Part shown: in pieces, positions 9,301 to 16,778 of the stretch | How the letters are laid out: each line of letters opens with the position of its first letter | Numbering within the stretch: position 1 is the first letter of the stretch | Assembly (NCBI GenBank): GCA_958295985.1 | Contig: OY282432.1 | Coordinates: forward strand, 992,001 to 1,056,000 | From: an uncultured Candidatus Binatia bacterium | GTDB lineage: Bacteria > Desulfobacterota > Binatia > UBA9968 > JAJDTQ01 | Length of the DNA stretch: 64,000 bases | Direction: 5' to 3' | Translations under genes and position numbers: made by a program | The notes under the pieces: generated by a model | Database searches by the model: none | Told to the model about the DNA's origin: nothing | The model's input: only the letters and a program-made list of their open reading frames with translations

Positions 9301-10714
9301 GGAGCTGCTCGAAATCGCCGCGCGAGAGGTCCCGGAATGGGTACGCTCCCCGCACCAGCTCCCAGAGGTCCTCCTCGGCAATGCCCCGCGGCGGCCCCGA
9401 TTCGGGCAGGAGCGGCAGGGTCTCGCCGGGCTTGGGGGCCGGTGTGAGACTGGCCACCGTCGCCACCATCTGCTGGGCCAGGACGTCCAGCGGTTGCCGC
9501 ACCAGCCCGATGCGGTCGAGCTCGCCCCGGCGCACGGCATACACGGCGGACGCGCACTGGAGCAGGTCGTCACGGGTCAGCGGGTACAGGATGCCTTTGG
9601 GTATGGCGCCCAGCCAGTGCCCCGAGCGCCCCACCCGCTGTAGCAGGGTGGCGATGGAGCGGGGGGCGCCGATGTGGCACACCAGCTCCACGTGCCCGAT
9701 GTCGATGCCCAGCTCCAGCGACGCGGTGGCCACCACCACCGGTACCTCCGCGGCCTTGAGCTTCTGCTCGGCTTCGAGCCGGGTCTTGCGGGAAAGGCTG
9801 CCGTGGTGGGCCAGCACCTTACCCTCGCCCAGTCGGTCGGTAAGCTGGTGCGCCACCCGTTCCACCAGCCGGCGGGTGTGCACGAACACCAGGGTGGTGC
9901 GGTGGGTCTGGATCTGCTGCACGATGCGGTCGTAGACCTCGGCCCACAGCGCGTGGGAAGTGATGGGCCCCAACTCCTGGTCAGGCACCTCGATGGACAG
10001 ATCCAACTCCCGCTTGTGGCCCACGTCCACGATGGCGCATTTCGGCGTACCGTCGCGCTTCAGCCTCCGGGCTCCCACCAGCAGGCAGGCGATGTCCTCC
10101 ATGGGTTTCTGGGTGGCGCTAAGCCCGATGCGCTGCAACGGCCTGCCGGCAAGGGCGTCCAGGCGTTCCAGCGAAAGCGCCAGATGGGCCCCCCGCTTGT
10201 CACCGGCCACCGCGTGGATCTCGTCCACGATGACCGTATGCGCCCGCTTCAGCATCTGCCGGCTGCGCTCGGCCGTGAGCAGGATGTAGAGCGACTCGGG
10301 CGTGGTGATGAGGATGTGCGGGGGCCGGGCGATCATGCGCTGCCGCTCCGTGGCCGGGGTGTCGCCCGAGCGCACGGCCGTGCGAATTTCCCGCAGCGGG
10401 AGCCCCTGACGCCGTCCCGCCCGGGTGATCTCCGCCAGGGGCTCCTGCAGGTTCTTCTGGATGTCGTTGCCCAGGGCCTTGAGTGGCGAGACATAGATCA
10501 CGTGGGTGTGGTCCTGCGCCGTCTCGGCCGGCCCGATGAGTTGATTGATGGACCAGAGAAAGGCCGCGAGGGTCTTGCCCGAGCCTGTGGGTGCGGCGAT
10601 GAGCGTGTCCCGGCCCCGGGCGATCTCCTTCCAGCCCGCGGCCTGCGGCGGCGTCGGCTTGCCGAAGCAGTCCCGGAACCAGTCGCGTACCAGAGGGTGA
10701 AATCGATCGATCAC
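6335..10714 (-). CDS. lhr: Lhr-type large ATP-dependent helicase
   Basis: 1459 residues, close to E. coli Lhr. Superfamily 2 helicase motifs are clear: Q/Walker A APTGSGKT (41-48), DEIH box (164-167), SAT motif GLSATQKPMEDIA and motif VI GRSGHW. The C-terminal half carries the winged-helix and Lhr-CTD extension typical of the family. Lhr-core proteins unwind 3'-tailed DNA and RNA:DNA hybrids and take part in DNA repair. The ATG at 10714 fits the family N-terminus. The nucleotidyltransferase pair lies about 95 bases downstream on the same strand and could be reached by read-through. The start region faces the HExxH gene, with only about 100 bases for both promoters. Confidence 0.93.
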   Translation of the reverse strand: MIDRFHPLVRDWFRDCFGKPTPPQAAGWKEIARGRDTLIAAPTGSGKTLAAFLWSINQLIGPAETAQDHTHVIYVSPLKALGNDIQKNLQEPLAEITRAGRRQGLPLREIRTAVRSGDTPATERQRMIARPPHILITTPESLYILLTAERSRQMLKRAHTVIVDEIHAVAGDKRGAHLALSLERLDALAGRPLQRIGLSATQKPMEDIACLLVGARRLKRDGTPKCAIVDVGHKRELDLSIEVPDQELGPITSHALWAEVYDRIVQQIQTHRTTLVFVHTRRLVERVAHQLTDRLGEGKVLAHHGSLSRKTRLEAEQKLKAAEVPVVVATASLELGIDIGHVELVCHIGAPRSIATLLQRVGRSGHWLGAIPKGILYPLTRDDLLQCASAVYAVRRGELDRIGLVRQPLDVLAQQMVATVASLTPAPKPGETLPLLPESGPPRGIAEEDLWELVRGAYPFRDLSRGDFEQLLQMLCEGVAPARGRRGAHLHRDRVNRMLRARRGARLVSITNGGAIPDTADYDVVEALNETFVGKVNEDFAIESLAGDIFLLGNTSWRIQRVASGKVWVQDAHGAPPTIPFWLGEAPGRTLELSRAVSDVRENVARLSAEAEAPDPWLQRETGVRPAGAEQITAYVNETRAVLGCVPTVDRVVAERFFDESGGMQLVLHTPFGGRINRAWGLALRKRFCVNFDFELQAAATDDGIVISLTDRHSFPLDTVFSYLNPATVERDLTQASLAAPMFTNRWRWNASRALAVERFSRGRKVPMAIQRMRAEDLLGAVFPDQVMCQDNRAGPVNLPDHPLTRETMENCLREAMDVDGFKETLTRLGRGEIATVTVETPAPSPMAHEILNANPYAFLDDAPLEERRARAVALRRTDPDLAQGIGALSPEALDEVTGQAWPDIRDADELHDLLHTVILLPVREAEPWQRYAEELMGAGRATVAQPVGEAGGPFYVATERLTEARAVLGDFHLAPAVTGPGADGAAAETSAEAALRHALQGWMEIVGPVTAAGLAARIGLSVESVEQGLNALEVSGVVLQGHFSPGTVADPPVEWCERRLLSRIHRLTLGRLRREIHPVSATDFIRFLLRWQHVQPGSQLHGRDGIHQVIRQLQGMELPAPAWEQHVLPARMAAYDPAELEHLCLAGVVTWGRLRRDTGAPEDDPDAARLWDAAPLALRPANGKTRRTTPTRSAPLAFVIREDLPHFLDPEALGWRGLQGLSAAARDVAAYLETFGASFLADIARGTGHLTVRTERALWELVTRGQVTGDGIAGLRMLLTPELKRKDSRRGSRKGAAERAMPVGRWSLWRNGDPSAAEAGTETLARQLLQRYGVVFRELLAKETRCPPWRLLLQTYRRMEARGEIRGGRFVSGFVGEQYALPDAVDAMRNVRRLAPDTEPVMVSCTDPLNLVGVLTPGPRVPVQSHQFIAYLNGAPAEIGPLGNVLSRVQPVTGSGGE

Positions 10715-10810
10715 TGCGCTAGAGTCTTCCTGTCAGTACCCTCGCATCTTAGCACAGTTGCCGGCGGGACAGGGAACCGCGGTCCGGACCCGATTGCGTG
10801 TGACGTGCCC

Positions 10811-11404
10811 ATGATCTTGCTGTCGCCCGGGATGGGCGTGACCGTGTCGTTCACGCCGCAGATGGAGAAGCGCCTCACGCAACGCGCCGTGCGGATGCTC
10901 AACCAGTCGCTACGCCAGTTTCCCGAGTTGCGGAACCTGGACATCCACGTGGGCCATACCAAGACCAAGCTCGGGGTCGCGTTCATACCCACGCGGCTCC
11001 GGCTCCCCCTGTACATCCGCCTCCGGGTTCGGGGTCTGACCTACAACACCATTGGGCATGAGTTGACCCATCTGCTGCAGGGGCTGACGAAACTCCCATC
11101 CCCGGAGGGAACCTCTCCGTGGGAGCCGCTCCCCGGCGGCGAGACCCAGTGCGACATCTGGACCCTGGCACGCAGCGAGCTCTTCTGCGATGACGCCCCC
11201 ACCTACCTGCGAATGCCGCGTACGGTGCGTGAGAACTGGCGGTACTACGCCGGCCGCGTGCGCTCCCTGTGCGTGGAGGCCATCCGCCATCGCACCCGCC
11301 ACCGCACCTACATCCGCTGGCTGGAGTCGCGGATCGCCGAGTTGCCCGAGCACGGACCGGTGTCGCGGGCCGACGTTCCAGAGCAGTTGTCCTTGCTGCT
11401 GTAG
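10811..11404 (+). CDS. HExxH-containing protein of unknown family
   Basis: 197 residues from ATG 10811; ATG 10832 (MGVTVSF) is an alternative, and neither has a strong ribosome site. The key feature is GHELTHLLQGL at about residues 82-92, an HExxH zinc-protease signature preceded by a hydrophobic strand. A later D-x-W and a conserved-looking ELFCDDAP segment may supply the third ligand. A basic C-terminal third (RHRTRHRTYIRW) could contact nucleic acid. There is no signal peptide. It could be an SprT-like or other small cytoplasmic metalloprotease, but I do not recognise the family. It is divergent from lhr, so a DNA-repair link is possible but unproven. Confidence 0.7.
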   Translation: MILLSPGMGVTVSFTPQMEKRLTQRAVRMLNQSLRQFPELRNLDIHVGHTKTKLGVAFIPTRLRLPLYIRLRVRGLTYNTIGHELTHLLQGLTKLPSPEGTSPWEPLPGGETQCDIWTLARSELFCDDAPTYLRMPRTVRENWRYYAGRVRSLCVEAIRHRTRHRTYIRWLESRIAELPEHGPVSRADVPEQLSLLL

Positions 11405-11450
11405 GCCCGCCCTCGATCATTGGCACGAAATGGCATCCGGTCCCTGACAC

Positions 11451-11478
11451 CGTCATTCCCGCGAAAGCGGGAATCCAG
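11451..11478. repeat. Dispersed palindromic repeat, ATTCCCGC-GAAA-GCGGGAAT
   Basis: Perfect 8-base arms (11455-11462, 11467-11474) with a GAAA tetraloop, flanked by CGTC and CCAG. This is the widespread proteobacterial repeat recognisable from its translation (VIPAKAGIQ). A second copy is at 19128-19153 and a decayed remnant lies near 34690-34712. Confidence 0.8.
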
Positions 11479-11575
11479 GGGTGGCGTCAAGTCTCTACCA
11501 ACACGATGCCGGAATTCGTGGGCGGTTTTCACGGTAGTGGCGAACCAGGCATTGACGCGGGCGAGGGAGGCTCCA

Positions 11576-12484
11576 TCAGCGGAGCGCCGCTTCGTAGTAG
11601 GTATTGTCGATATATTTCTCCGGCGGCGGTGGAGGGGAGGCGATAAAGCCCATGCCGGCTCTGAGATCGAGCGCGGCCGCGATACCCGGGATGTTTAACG
11701 CTGCCCTGGGGTAGAGGCCGTGCCGGGGATCGAGCAACGAGTCCAGGGTCTCCTCGGCCGCTGCGCCGGTGAGGCCGTTGTGCAGGCCCAGAATGTCCAG
11801 GCACTGCCGCCGGTTCTCCGGCGCGAAGCACCATCCGGTGGCGGCCACGTAGCAACGGATGTAGTTGACCAGATGTGTCCGGTTCTGCTCTGCCCAGGAG
11901 CGTTTGGCCAAGCCCACCGTCGCTTGGTAGACGGGCACCATCTCCTCGCCCCGTGTGATGACGTGACAACCCCGTTCCAGGGCGGCACCGACAAAGGGCG
12001 GCGTCAGCAACGTGGCATGGAGCTTCCCTTCGATGAGGGTCTGATAGCGGCTCTCCCAGCCGCCCACCTCCACGAGCTCGTACTCGTCCGGACCGAAGCC
12101 GCGGTCGCGCAAGGCTTTCTCCAGAATGAAGACGAAACCGCTGTCACGCGCGTCCACGGCCAGCGGCTTGCCCCGCAACGATTCCATGGTGGGGCACCCG
12201 GGCGCGCCGACGAGGCTCAGCAGGCCGCTGTGAAGTCCCATGAACGCGAATACGTCCGAACCGGCCTGGTTCTCCACGTCGGCAACCACATCGTCCGCTG
12301 CGGCGTGGCCGATGGTGCAGCGTCCCGTGCGCACCGCCTCCATGAGAAACGCGGAGCCCGGCGTGTATTCGATCTCCACGTCAAGCCCGGCCGCGGCAAA
12401 GGCCCCGTTCTCCACGGCCGCATGGACCGGTAGGTTATAGGCGGCGCGGAACTGGATGAGCCGGATGAAGGTCGGAGAAGCCAT
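11576..12484 (-). CDS. NMT1/THI5-type substrate-binding protein without signal peptide
   Basis: 302 residues from ATG 12484. The fold is that of the NMT1/THI5-like periplasmic binding proteins of nitrate, taurine or pyrimidine-precursor ABC transporters: an N-terminal FRAAYNLPVHAAVENGAFAAAGLDVEIEY, then TGRCTIGHAAADDVVADV, and MESLRGKPLAVDARDSG. No signal peptide or lipobox is visible from this start. The upstream extension (about 16 residues) is also not a signal. No permease or ATPase gene is adjacent, so the protein may be a solitary cytoplasmic ligand-binding or THI5-like enzyme, or it may have lost its leader. The polyproline PPPPPEKY lies near the C-terminus. The palindromic repeat sits downstream. 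Confidence 0.75.
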   Translation of the reverse strand: MASPTFIRLIQFRAAYNLPVHAAVENGAFAAAGLDVEIEYTPGSAFLMEAVRTGRCTIGHAAADDVVADVENQAGSDVFAFMGLHSGLLSLVGAPGCPTMESLRGKPLAVDARDSGFVFILEKALRDRGFGPDEYELVEVGGWESRYQTLIEGKLHATLLTPPFVGAALERGCHVITRGEEMVPVYQATVGLAKRSWAEQNRTHLVNYIRCYVAATGWCFAPENRRQCLDILGLHNGLTGAAAEETLDSLLDPRHGLYPRAALNIPGIAAALDLRAGMGFIASPPPPPEKYIDNTYYEAALR

Positions 12485-12733
12485 GCTCGTCACCGCTGTA
12501 AAACACATGCGCCTTGTACGAGGCAAGGGCAACAGTGCCTGACGGAGTTCGAGCCTTCAGGCGATCTCCGCCACGGCGCGTGCGGATGGCGGGGAGGCAG
12601 GTACCGCGAGTGCCGTCTGCCACCTACGGAGAGCAGGTCTGTCGGACTACACTCCACTGATCCGGCTCGCAGGCTGGACAAAGCGCATCATGAGATATAC
12701 GGAAAGGCGGTATAAGTTGGAGAAGAAGCTGTC

Positions 12734-13321
12734 ATGATCAAATTCACGCGACGAAAGCTTCTGGGAAAATGGACCGAGGGATTTTCCCTCGATCTTCACA
12801 CCCTCAGTTCAGATTTCATTGGATATGAATCCGGGTACCCACGATTCAACAACCGGCGATCAGAGATTGGGGAATTATTGTACAATTTGAAGTCCAGGTC
12901 GGACTATGGCGCTGTACCTGAGATCGTCGAGGCTGTCGAAACGCTGATGAAAGAATGGAGGCCGCCTGTTGACATTCTCGTTCCGGTTCCACCTTCTTCG
13001 AGGCATCGCGACGTTCAGCCCGTGTTTCTCCTGGCCAAAGCGATCAGCCCGCGGTTGGAGATTCCATTAGCCGATTGCGTAGCGAAAGCGCGCAACGTAC
13101 CGGAGTTGAAGAACACCTTCGATCTCAACGAACGAGCAAAACTCCTTGAGAATCTATACACGATTGACAAATCAGTAACACAGGGCAAGTCGATCTTGCT
13201 TTTCGATGATCTGTACAGGTCAGGAGCGACGATGAACGCAATCACTGCTGAATTATACGAGACGGGCAAAGCGACCAAGGTATTCGCCATAACTATAACC
13301 AAGACGAGGACTCACCAATGA
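12734..13321 (+). CDS. ComF-like phosphoribosyltransferase
   Basis: 195 residues. A type I PRTase PRPP loop is clear, SILLFDDLYRSGATMNAI (153-170), and VPVPPSSRHRDVQP (83-96) is the ComF-like substrate side. The N-terminal zinc finger of competence ComF is absent; instead there is SLDLHTLSSDFIGYESG (18-34). PRTases use PRPP to make or break nucleotide glycosidic bonds. The start at 12734 has GGAGAAGAAG upstream. The stop overlaps the ATG of the next gene (ATGA), so the two are coupled and probably work together. Base composition is unlike the flanks: lines 12841-12900 and 13141-13200 are 26/60 and 25/60 GC by hand count, against 41/60 for 14701-14760. This indicates recent transfer. Confidence 0.85.
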   Translation: MIKFTRRKLLGKWTEGFSLDLHTLSSDFIGYESGYPRFNNRRSEIGELLYNLKSRSDYGAVPEIVEAVETLMKEWRPPVDILVPVPPSSRHRDVQPVFLLAKAISPRLEIPLADCVAKARNVPELKNTFDLNERAKLLENLYTIDKSVTQGKSILLFDDLYRSGATMNAITAELYETGKATKVFAITITKTRTHQ

Positions 13322-13872
13322 CAAAGGTATTCATCGGCGGCTCACGGCGTGCCTCCCGTCTGAATGCGCACGTTCATAAGCGATTGGACAATATCATGGC
13401 GAGGGGATTTCCGATCATCATCGGTGACGCCAACGGAGCCGATAAGGCTGTACAACAATATCTTCACAGTAAACTTTACCGAAACGTGGAGGTCTTTTGT
13501 TCCGGGGAAAATTGCCGAAACAACGTTGGCGACTGGCGCACCCGCCATATCCCCGTTGAGACCGATAAAGGCGGTGCTCAGTTCTATTCTGCAAAGGACC
13601 GGATCATGGCGCAAGAAGCAACGGTCGGCCTGATGATGTGGGACGGAAGGAGCGTTGGAACTCTGCTTAATCTATTCCGGCTCCTCAACCTGCAAAAGAA
13701 GGCCGTGATTTACACGGTCTCGGAGAAGAAGTTTCGGGAATTCAGGAGACCGATTGAGTGGAAGAACTTTCTGGAAAGCCAGGATGCCGGATTACGCCGC
13801 AAGATTGAGCAACGGACCAGAGTGGAAGCCACCCAGGACGACACGCAACCACCCATGTCCTTTCTCGACTAA
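13318..13872 (+). CDS. SLOG-like Rossmann-fold nucleotide-binding protein
   Basis: 184 residues. Features typical of the SLOG/YpsA-like group are an N-terminal VFIGGSR (4-10), GDANGADKAVQQYL (36-49) after a strand IIIG, and a later MMWDGRSVGT (107-116). SLOG proteins bind or process nucleotides and nucleotide-derived ligands; in conflict systems they are predicted ligand sensors. The ATG overlaps the phosphoribosyltransferase stop by four bases. The C-terminal 40 residues are charged and probably disordered. No catalytic activity can be assigned from sequence. The coupling to a PRTase suggests that one makes or consumes a nucleotide the other handles. The gene shares the low GC of its partner. 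Confidence 0.75.
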   Translation: MTKVFIGGSRRASRLNAHVHKRLDNIMARGFPIIIGDANGADKAVQQYLHSKLYRNVEVFCSGENCRNNVGDWRTRHIPVETDKGGAQFYSAKDRIMAQEATVGLMMWDGRSVGTLLNLFRLLNLQKKAVIYTVSEKKFREFRRPIEWKNFLESQDAGLRRKIEQRTRVEATQDDTQPPMSFLD

Positions 13873-13942
13873 TGCCATCGCCACCGTGGGAAGGAAAGTA
13901 ACGCATTGCACCGATGGCGTCAGAAATGATACGGGAGGACAG

Positions 13943-14452
13943 ATGCAGATGCGTGAACTTGCCTGTGAACTGAATCGCGCCTCGGTTGACTTCGATGTTG
14001 GCGGCCTTCAGGAGGAGAGGAAGCGTCGGCTATCGCTTAAACGCCGTCCCTGTCGGGGCATATTCAGCAATCGGAGCATCCACGACGGCTACGCCTTTCA
14101 CGGGGGTGGCCGAACGGAATTGCAGTTCAATATCGGTGAAGATTGCGGCGCTATCCGACACGGGGTTGCCTTCTCGCTTCAGCCAAGCGGGGCGCTTCCG
14201 TCGATTGCCCGACTACGCCCGAAGATCAAACGATTCAACGACTACGTGCGGAGTCACGCTGAGGACTTTGCCGGTTTCGACATGTGGCACTGGTGGACAC
14301 CGGAGCAAAAGCGGACACGGAAGCAAAAAGAAGCGATGACCGCCCGGTCTACGGGAATGCTGCTGATAGCCGTCTCAAACCACGTCGGTCTTGTGGTTGA
14401 GCAGCGCCTGCATCCATTTCCCTCCCGAGCCGCGGATTCCTACCGAGTCTGA
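13943..14452 (+). CDS. Unrecognised protein of the low-GC block, possibly truncated
   Basis: 169 residues from ATG 13943, chosen for the GGGAGGAC ribosome site. The N-terminal part is basic (EERKRRLSLKRRP, about 25-37). A well-ordered middle follows: GGRTELQFNIG, then IRHGVAFSLQPS, then IKRFNDYVRSH and FDMWHWW. The last 45 residues or so, after the WHWW segment, look less like a folded domain and may come from a disrupted or shifted 3' end. I do not recognise the family. The ordered middle could be a nuclease-like fold, but no catalytic set is certain. It follows the SLOG gene after 70 bases on the same strand and has intermediate GC. Confidence 0.55.
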   Translation: MQMRELACELNRASVDFDVGGLQEERKRRLSLKRRPCRGIFSNRSIHDGYAFHGGGRTELQFNIGEDCGAIRHGVAFSLQPSGALPSIARLRPKIKRFNDYVRSHAEDFAGFDMWHWWTPEQKRTRKQKEAMTARSTGMLLIAVSNHVGLVVEQRLHPFPSRAADSYRV

Positions 14453-14466
14453 GACCAGGAGCAGCC

Positions 14467-16722
14467 ATGCCGCAACGCAGCTTCAAGCACGTGGGCCGGG
14501 ACGTTCCCCGTGTGGACGGCGTGGACAAGGTGACGGGACGAGCCCGGTTTACCGGGGATATCGTGCTGCCCCGGATGCTGGAAGGCCGGATCCTGCGAAG
14601 CCCTCTGCCGCACGCGCGCATCCGGGCCATCGACACCTCGAAGGCGGAAGCGCTCGGCGGCGTATGCGCAGTGGTCACCGCGCGCGACCTCTGGGGCATG
14701 GACCCGTTCTACAACGGGCGGCCGGTGGTGGCCATGGACAAGGTCCGGTACGTGGGCGAGCCGGTGGCGGCCGTGGCCGCGGAGGACGAGCACGCCGCGG
14801 AGGCGGCCCTCGCCCTGATCGAGGTGGAATACGAGGAGCTGCCGTCGGCGCTGGGGATGGACGCAGCCCTGGCGCCGGGGGCGCCGTTGATCCACGACGA
14901 CGCGCCCGGCAACGTATGCGCCCATGAACGGGTGGAGCAGGGAGACGTGGACCAGGGGTTTGCCTCCTCCGACCGCATCTTCGAGGCCCGCTATACGTTT
15001 CCCATGGTCTATCACTACAGCATGGAGCCCCACGCCGCGGTGGCATGGTACGGCGCGGACGGTATCGACCTGTGGTCCTCGGCGCAGCACCCGTTTCTCG
15101 TGCAGCAGGACATCGCGCGCATATTCGGTGTGACCCGCTCCCAGGTGCGGTTACGGGTCTCCTATCTGGGCGGAGGCTTCGGCGGCAAATCCTACAGCAA
15201 GTTCGAGCCCTTGGTGGTGCTGCTGTCGCGCAAGGCGGGGCGTCCGGTGCGGCTCTGTCTGTCGGTTTCCGAGGCCATGGTTACGGTGCGGCGGCACGGC
15301 GCCACCGTCAACCTCAGGACCGGGGTCAAGGACGACGGCACCCTCGTCGCCCGGCAGGCGGAGATCCATCTCGACACCGGCGCGTTCACCGAGAATACCC
15401 GGATGGTGGCGCAGCTTGCCGCCACCCGGGTGCTGGGACCCTACCGGATCCCGCATCTCAGGAGCGATGTCTACTCCGTTCACACCAACGCCGGCTCCGC
15501 GGGCTCGTTCCGCTCCGTGGGCGCCCCCCAGACCATGTTTGCCTGTGAGTCGCAGATGGACGAGATCGCCGCGGACCTGGGAATGGACCCGGTGGCGTTG
15601 CGCGACAGGAACCTGCTCAAGCGCGGTGAGACGCTCCAACCCAAGCTGCGGCCCGTGGACGTGGACCTGCAGTCGAGTCTTCGGCGACTCGTGGCGGGAG
15701 CTCGCTGGCGGCGGCGCTCCGGTGACGGGAAGGCGCCGCTGGGGATGGCCTGCGGCTCCACCAACGCCGGCGGCCAGTTGCCGGTGTCCGTGGCGCTGGT
15801 GCGCCTGGGCGCCGACGGCCACGTGTCGGTAATGGCGGGGAGCACCGAGATGGGCCAGGGGGTCAAGACGGTGTTCACGCAGGTCGTCGCCGAGGAGCTG
15901 GCATTGCCGCGCGACCGGGTGCAGGCCGTGTCCGTGGACACCACCGTGACGCCCTATGACCACTCCACCGGGGCCAGCCGCTCCACCACGGTCATGGGCC
16001 GGGCGGTCCAGGCCGCGGCCCGGGACCTCAAGCGGCAGTTGCGCGCGGTCGCGGCAAAGGCGTTCGGCGTCACGCCCGGAAAGGTGAAGTTGTCCGAAGG
16101 GCGGCTCGTGGCCGGCGAGCAGGTGATGTCGTTCACCGACGCCCTGGCCTGCCGCTTCGGCGCCATCGCCGGCGAGTTCGTGGGGCGCGGCACCATGGGC
16201 CCGGAGATGGTCCGGTGGCAGACGCCGGTGCTCTGGGAAGTGGGCATGGGCGTCGCCGAGCTGGCCATTGACCGCGATACGGGCGCGGTGAGTCTGGTGA
16301 GCTACGTCTCCGTCGCCGACGTCGGCAAGGCGATCCATCCGCTGCACTGCGTCGGGCAGGAGGAGGGGGCGGCCATGATGGGTATCGGCCACACGTTCAT
16401 GGAGCAGATGGTGCACGACGACCACCAGTTGCTGAACCCCAACCTCATCGATTACCGGGTACCCAAGTTCGAGGATCTGCCCGCGGAGTTCCACACCCTG
16501 CTGGTGGAGAACCGGGACGGCATCGGCCCCTACGGCAGCCGCGGCATGGGCGAGGGCGGCATCTTCTCCGTGGCCCCCGCAACGGTCAGCGCGTTGGCCC
16601 GTGCCACCGGAGTGCGCATCCGCGACCTGCCGCTTACGCCGGAGCGCGTATGGCGGGCGCTCAGGGATGAGGGTGAGCGCGAAGGGTCAGCCATCTGCCC
16701 GCACACGCCGCCGGTTCCTTGA
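14467..16722 (+). CDS. Xanthine dehydrogenase-family molybdopterin-binding subunit (solitary)
   Basis: 751 residues. Domain order is the aldehyde oxidase/xanthine dehydrogenase a/b hammerhead (about 20-130) and the molybdopterin-binding domains. The cofactor motif GGGFGGK is at 235-241. The C-terminal GMGEGG carries the catalytic glutamate. These enzymes hydroxylate aldehydes, purines, aromatics or CO at a Mo centre and need a 2Fe-2S and an FAD subunit. None lies on this strand, but a full set is encoded convergently next door, so it may share those subunits. The segment RSVGAPQTMF replaces the CoxL active-site loop, so it is not a CO dehydrogenase. AGGAGC precedes the ATG, which is 14 bases after the low-GC block. 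Confidence 0.88.
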   Translation: MPQRSFKHVGRDVPRVDGVDKVTGRARFTGDIVLPRMLEGRILRSPLPHARIRAIDTSKAEALGGVCAVVTARDLWGMDPFYNGRPVVAMDKVRYVGEPVAAVAAEDEHAAEAALALIEVEYEELPSALGMDAALAPGAPLIHDDAPGNVCAHERVEQGDVDQGFASSDRIFEARYTFPMVYHYSMEPHAAVAWYGADGIDLWSSAQHPFLVQQDIARIFGVTRSQVRLRVSYLGGGFGGKSYSKFEPLVVLLSRKAGRPVRLCLSVSEAMVTVRRHGATVNLRTGVKDDGTLVARQAEIHLDTGAFTENTRMVAQLAATRVLGPYRIPHLRSDVYSVHTNAGSAGSFRSVGAPQTMFACESQMDEIAADLGMDPVALRDRNLLKRGETLQPKLRPVDVDLQSSLRRLVAGARWRRRSGDGKAPLGMACGSTNAGGQLPVSVALVRLGADGHVSVMAGSTEMGQGVKTVFTQVVAEELALPRDRVQAVSVDTTVTPYDHSTGASRSTTVMGRAVQAAARDLKRQLRAVAAKAFGVTPGKVKLSEGRLVAGEQVMSFTDALACRFGAIAGEFVGRGTMGPEMVRWQTPVLWEVGMGVAELAIDRDTGAVSLVSYVSVADVGKAIHPLHCVGQEEGAAMMGIGHTFMEQMVHDDHQLLNPNLIDYRVPKFEDLPAEFHTLLVENRDGIGPYGSRGMGEGGIFSVAPATVSALARATGVRIRDLPLTPERVWRALRDEGEREGSAICPHTPPVP

Positions 16723-16778
16723 AGATTCCCTCTCCTCGCGGGTCCGGTGCACTGCCATGATGTCGCGGTCCATAGCCT

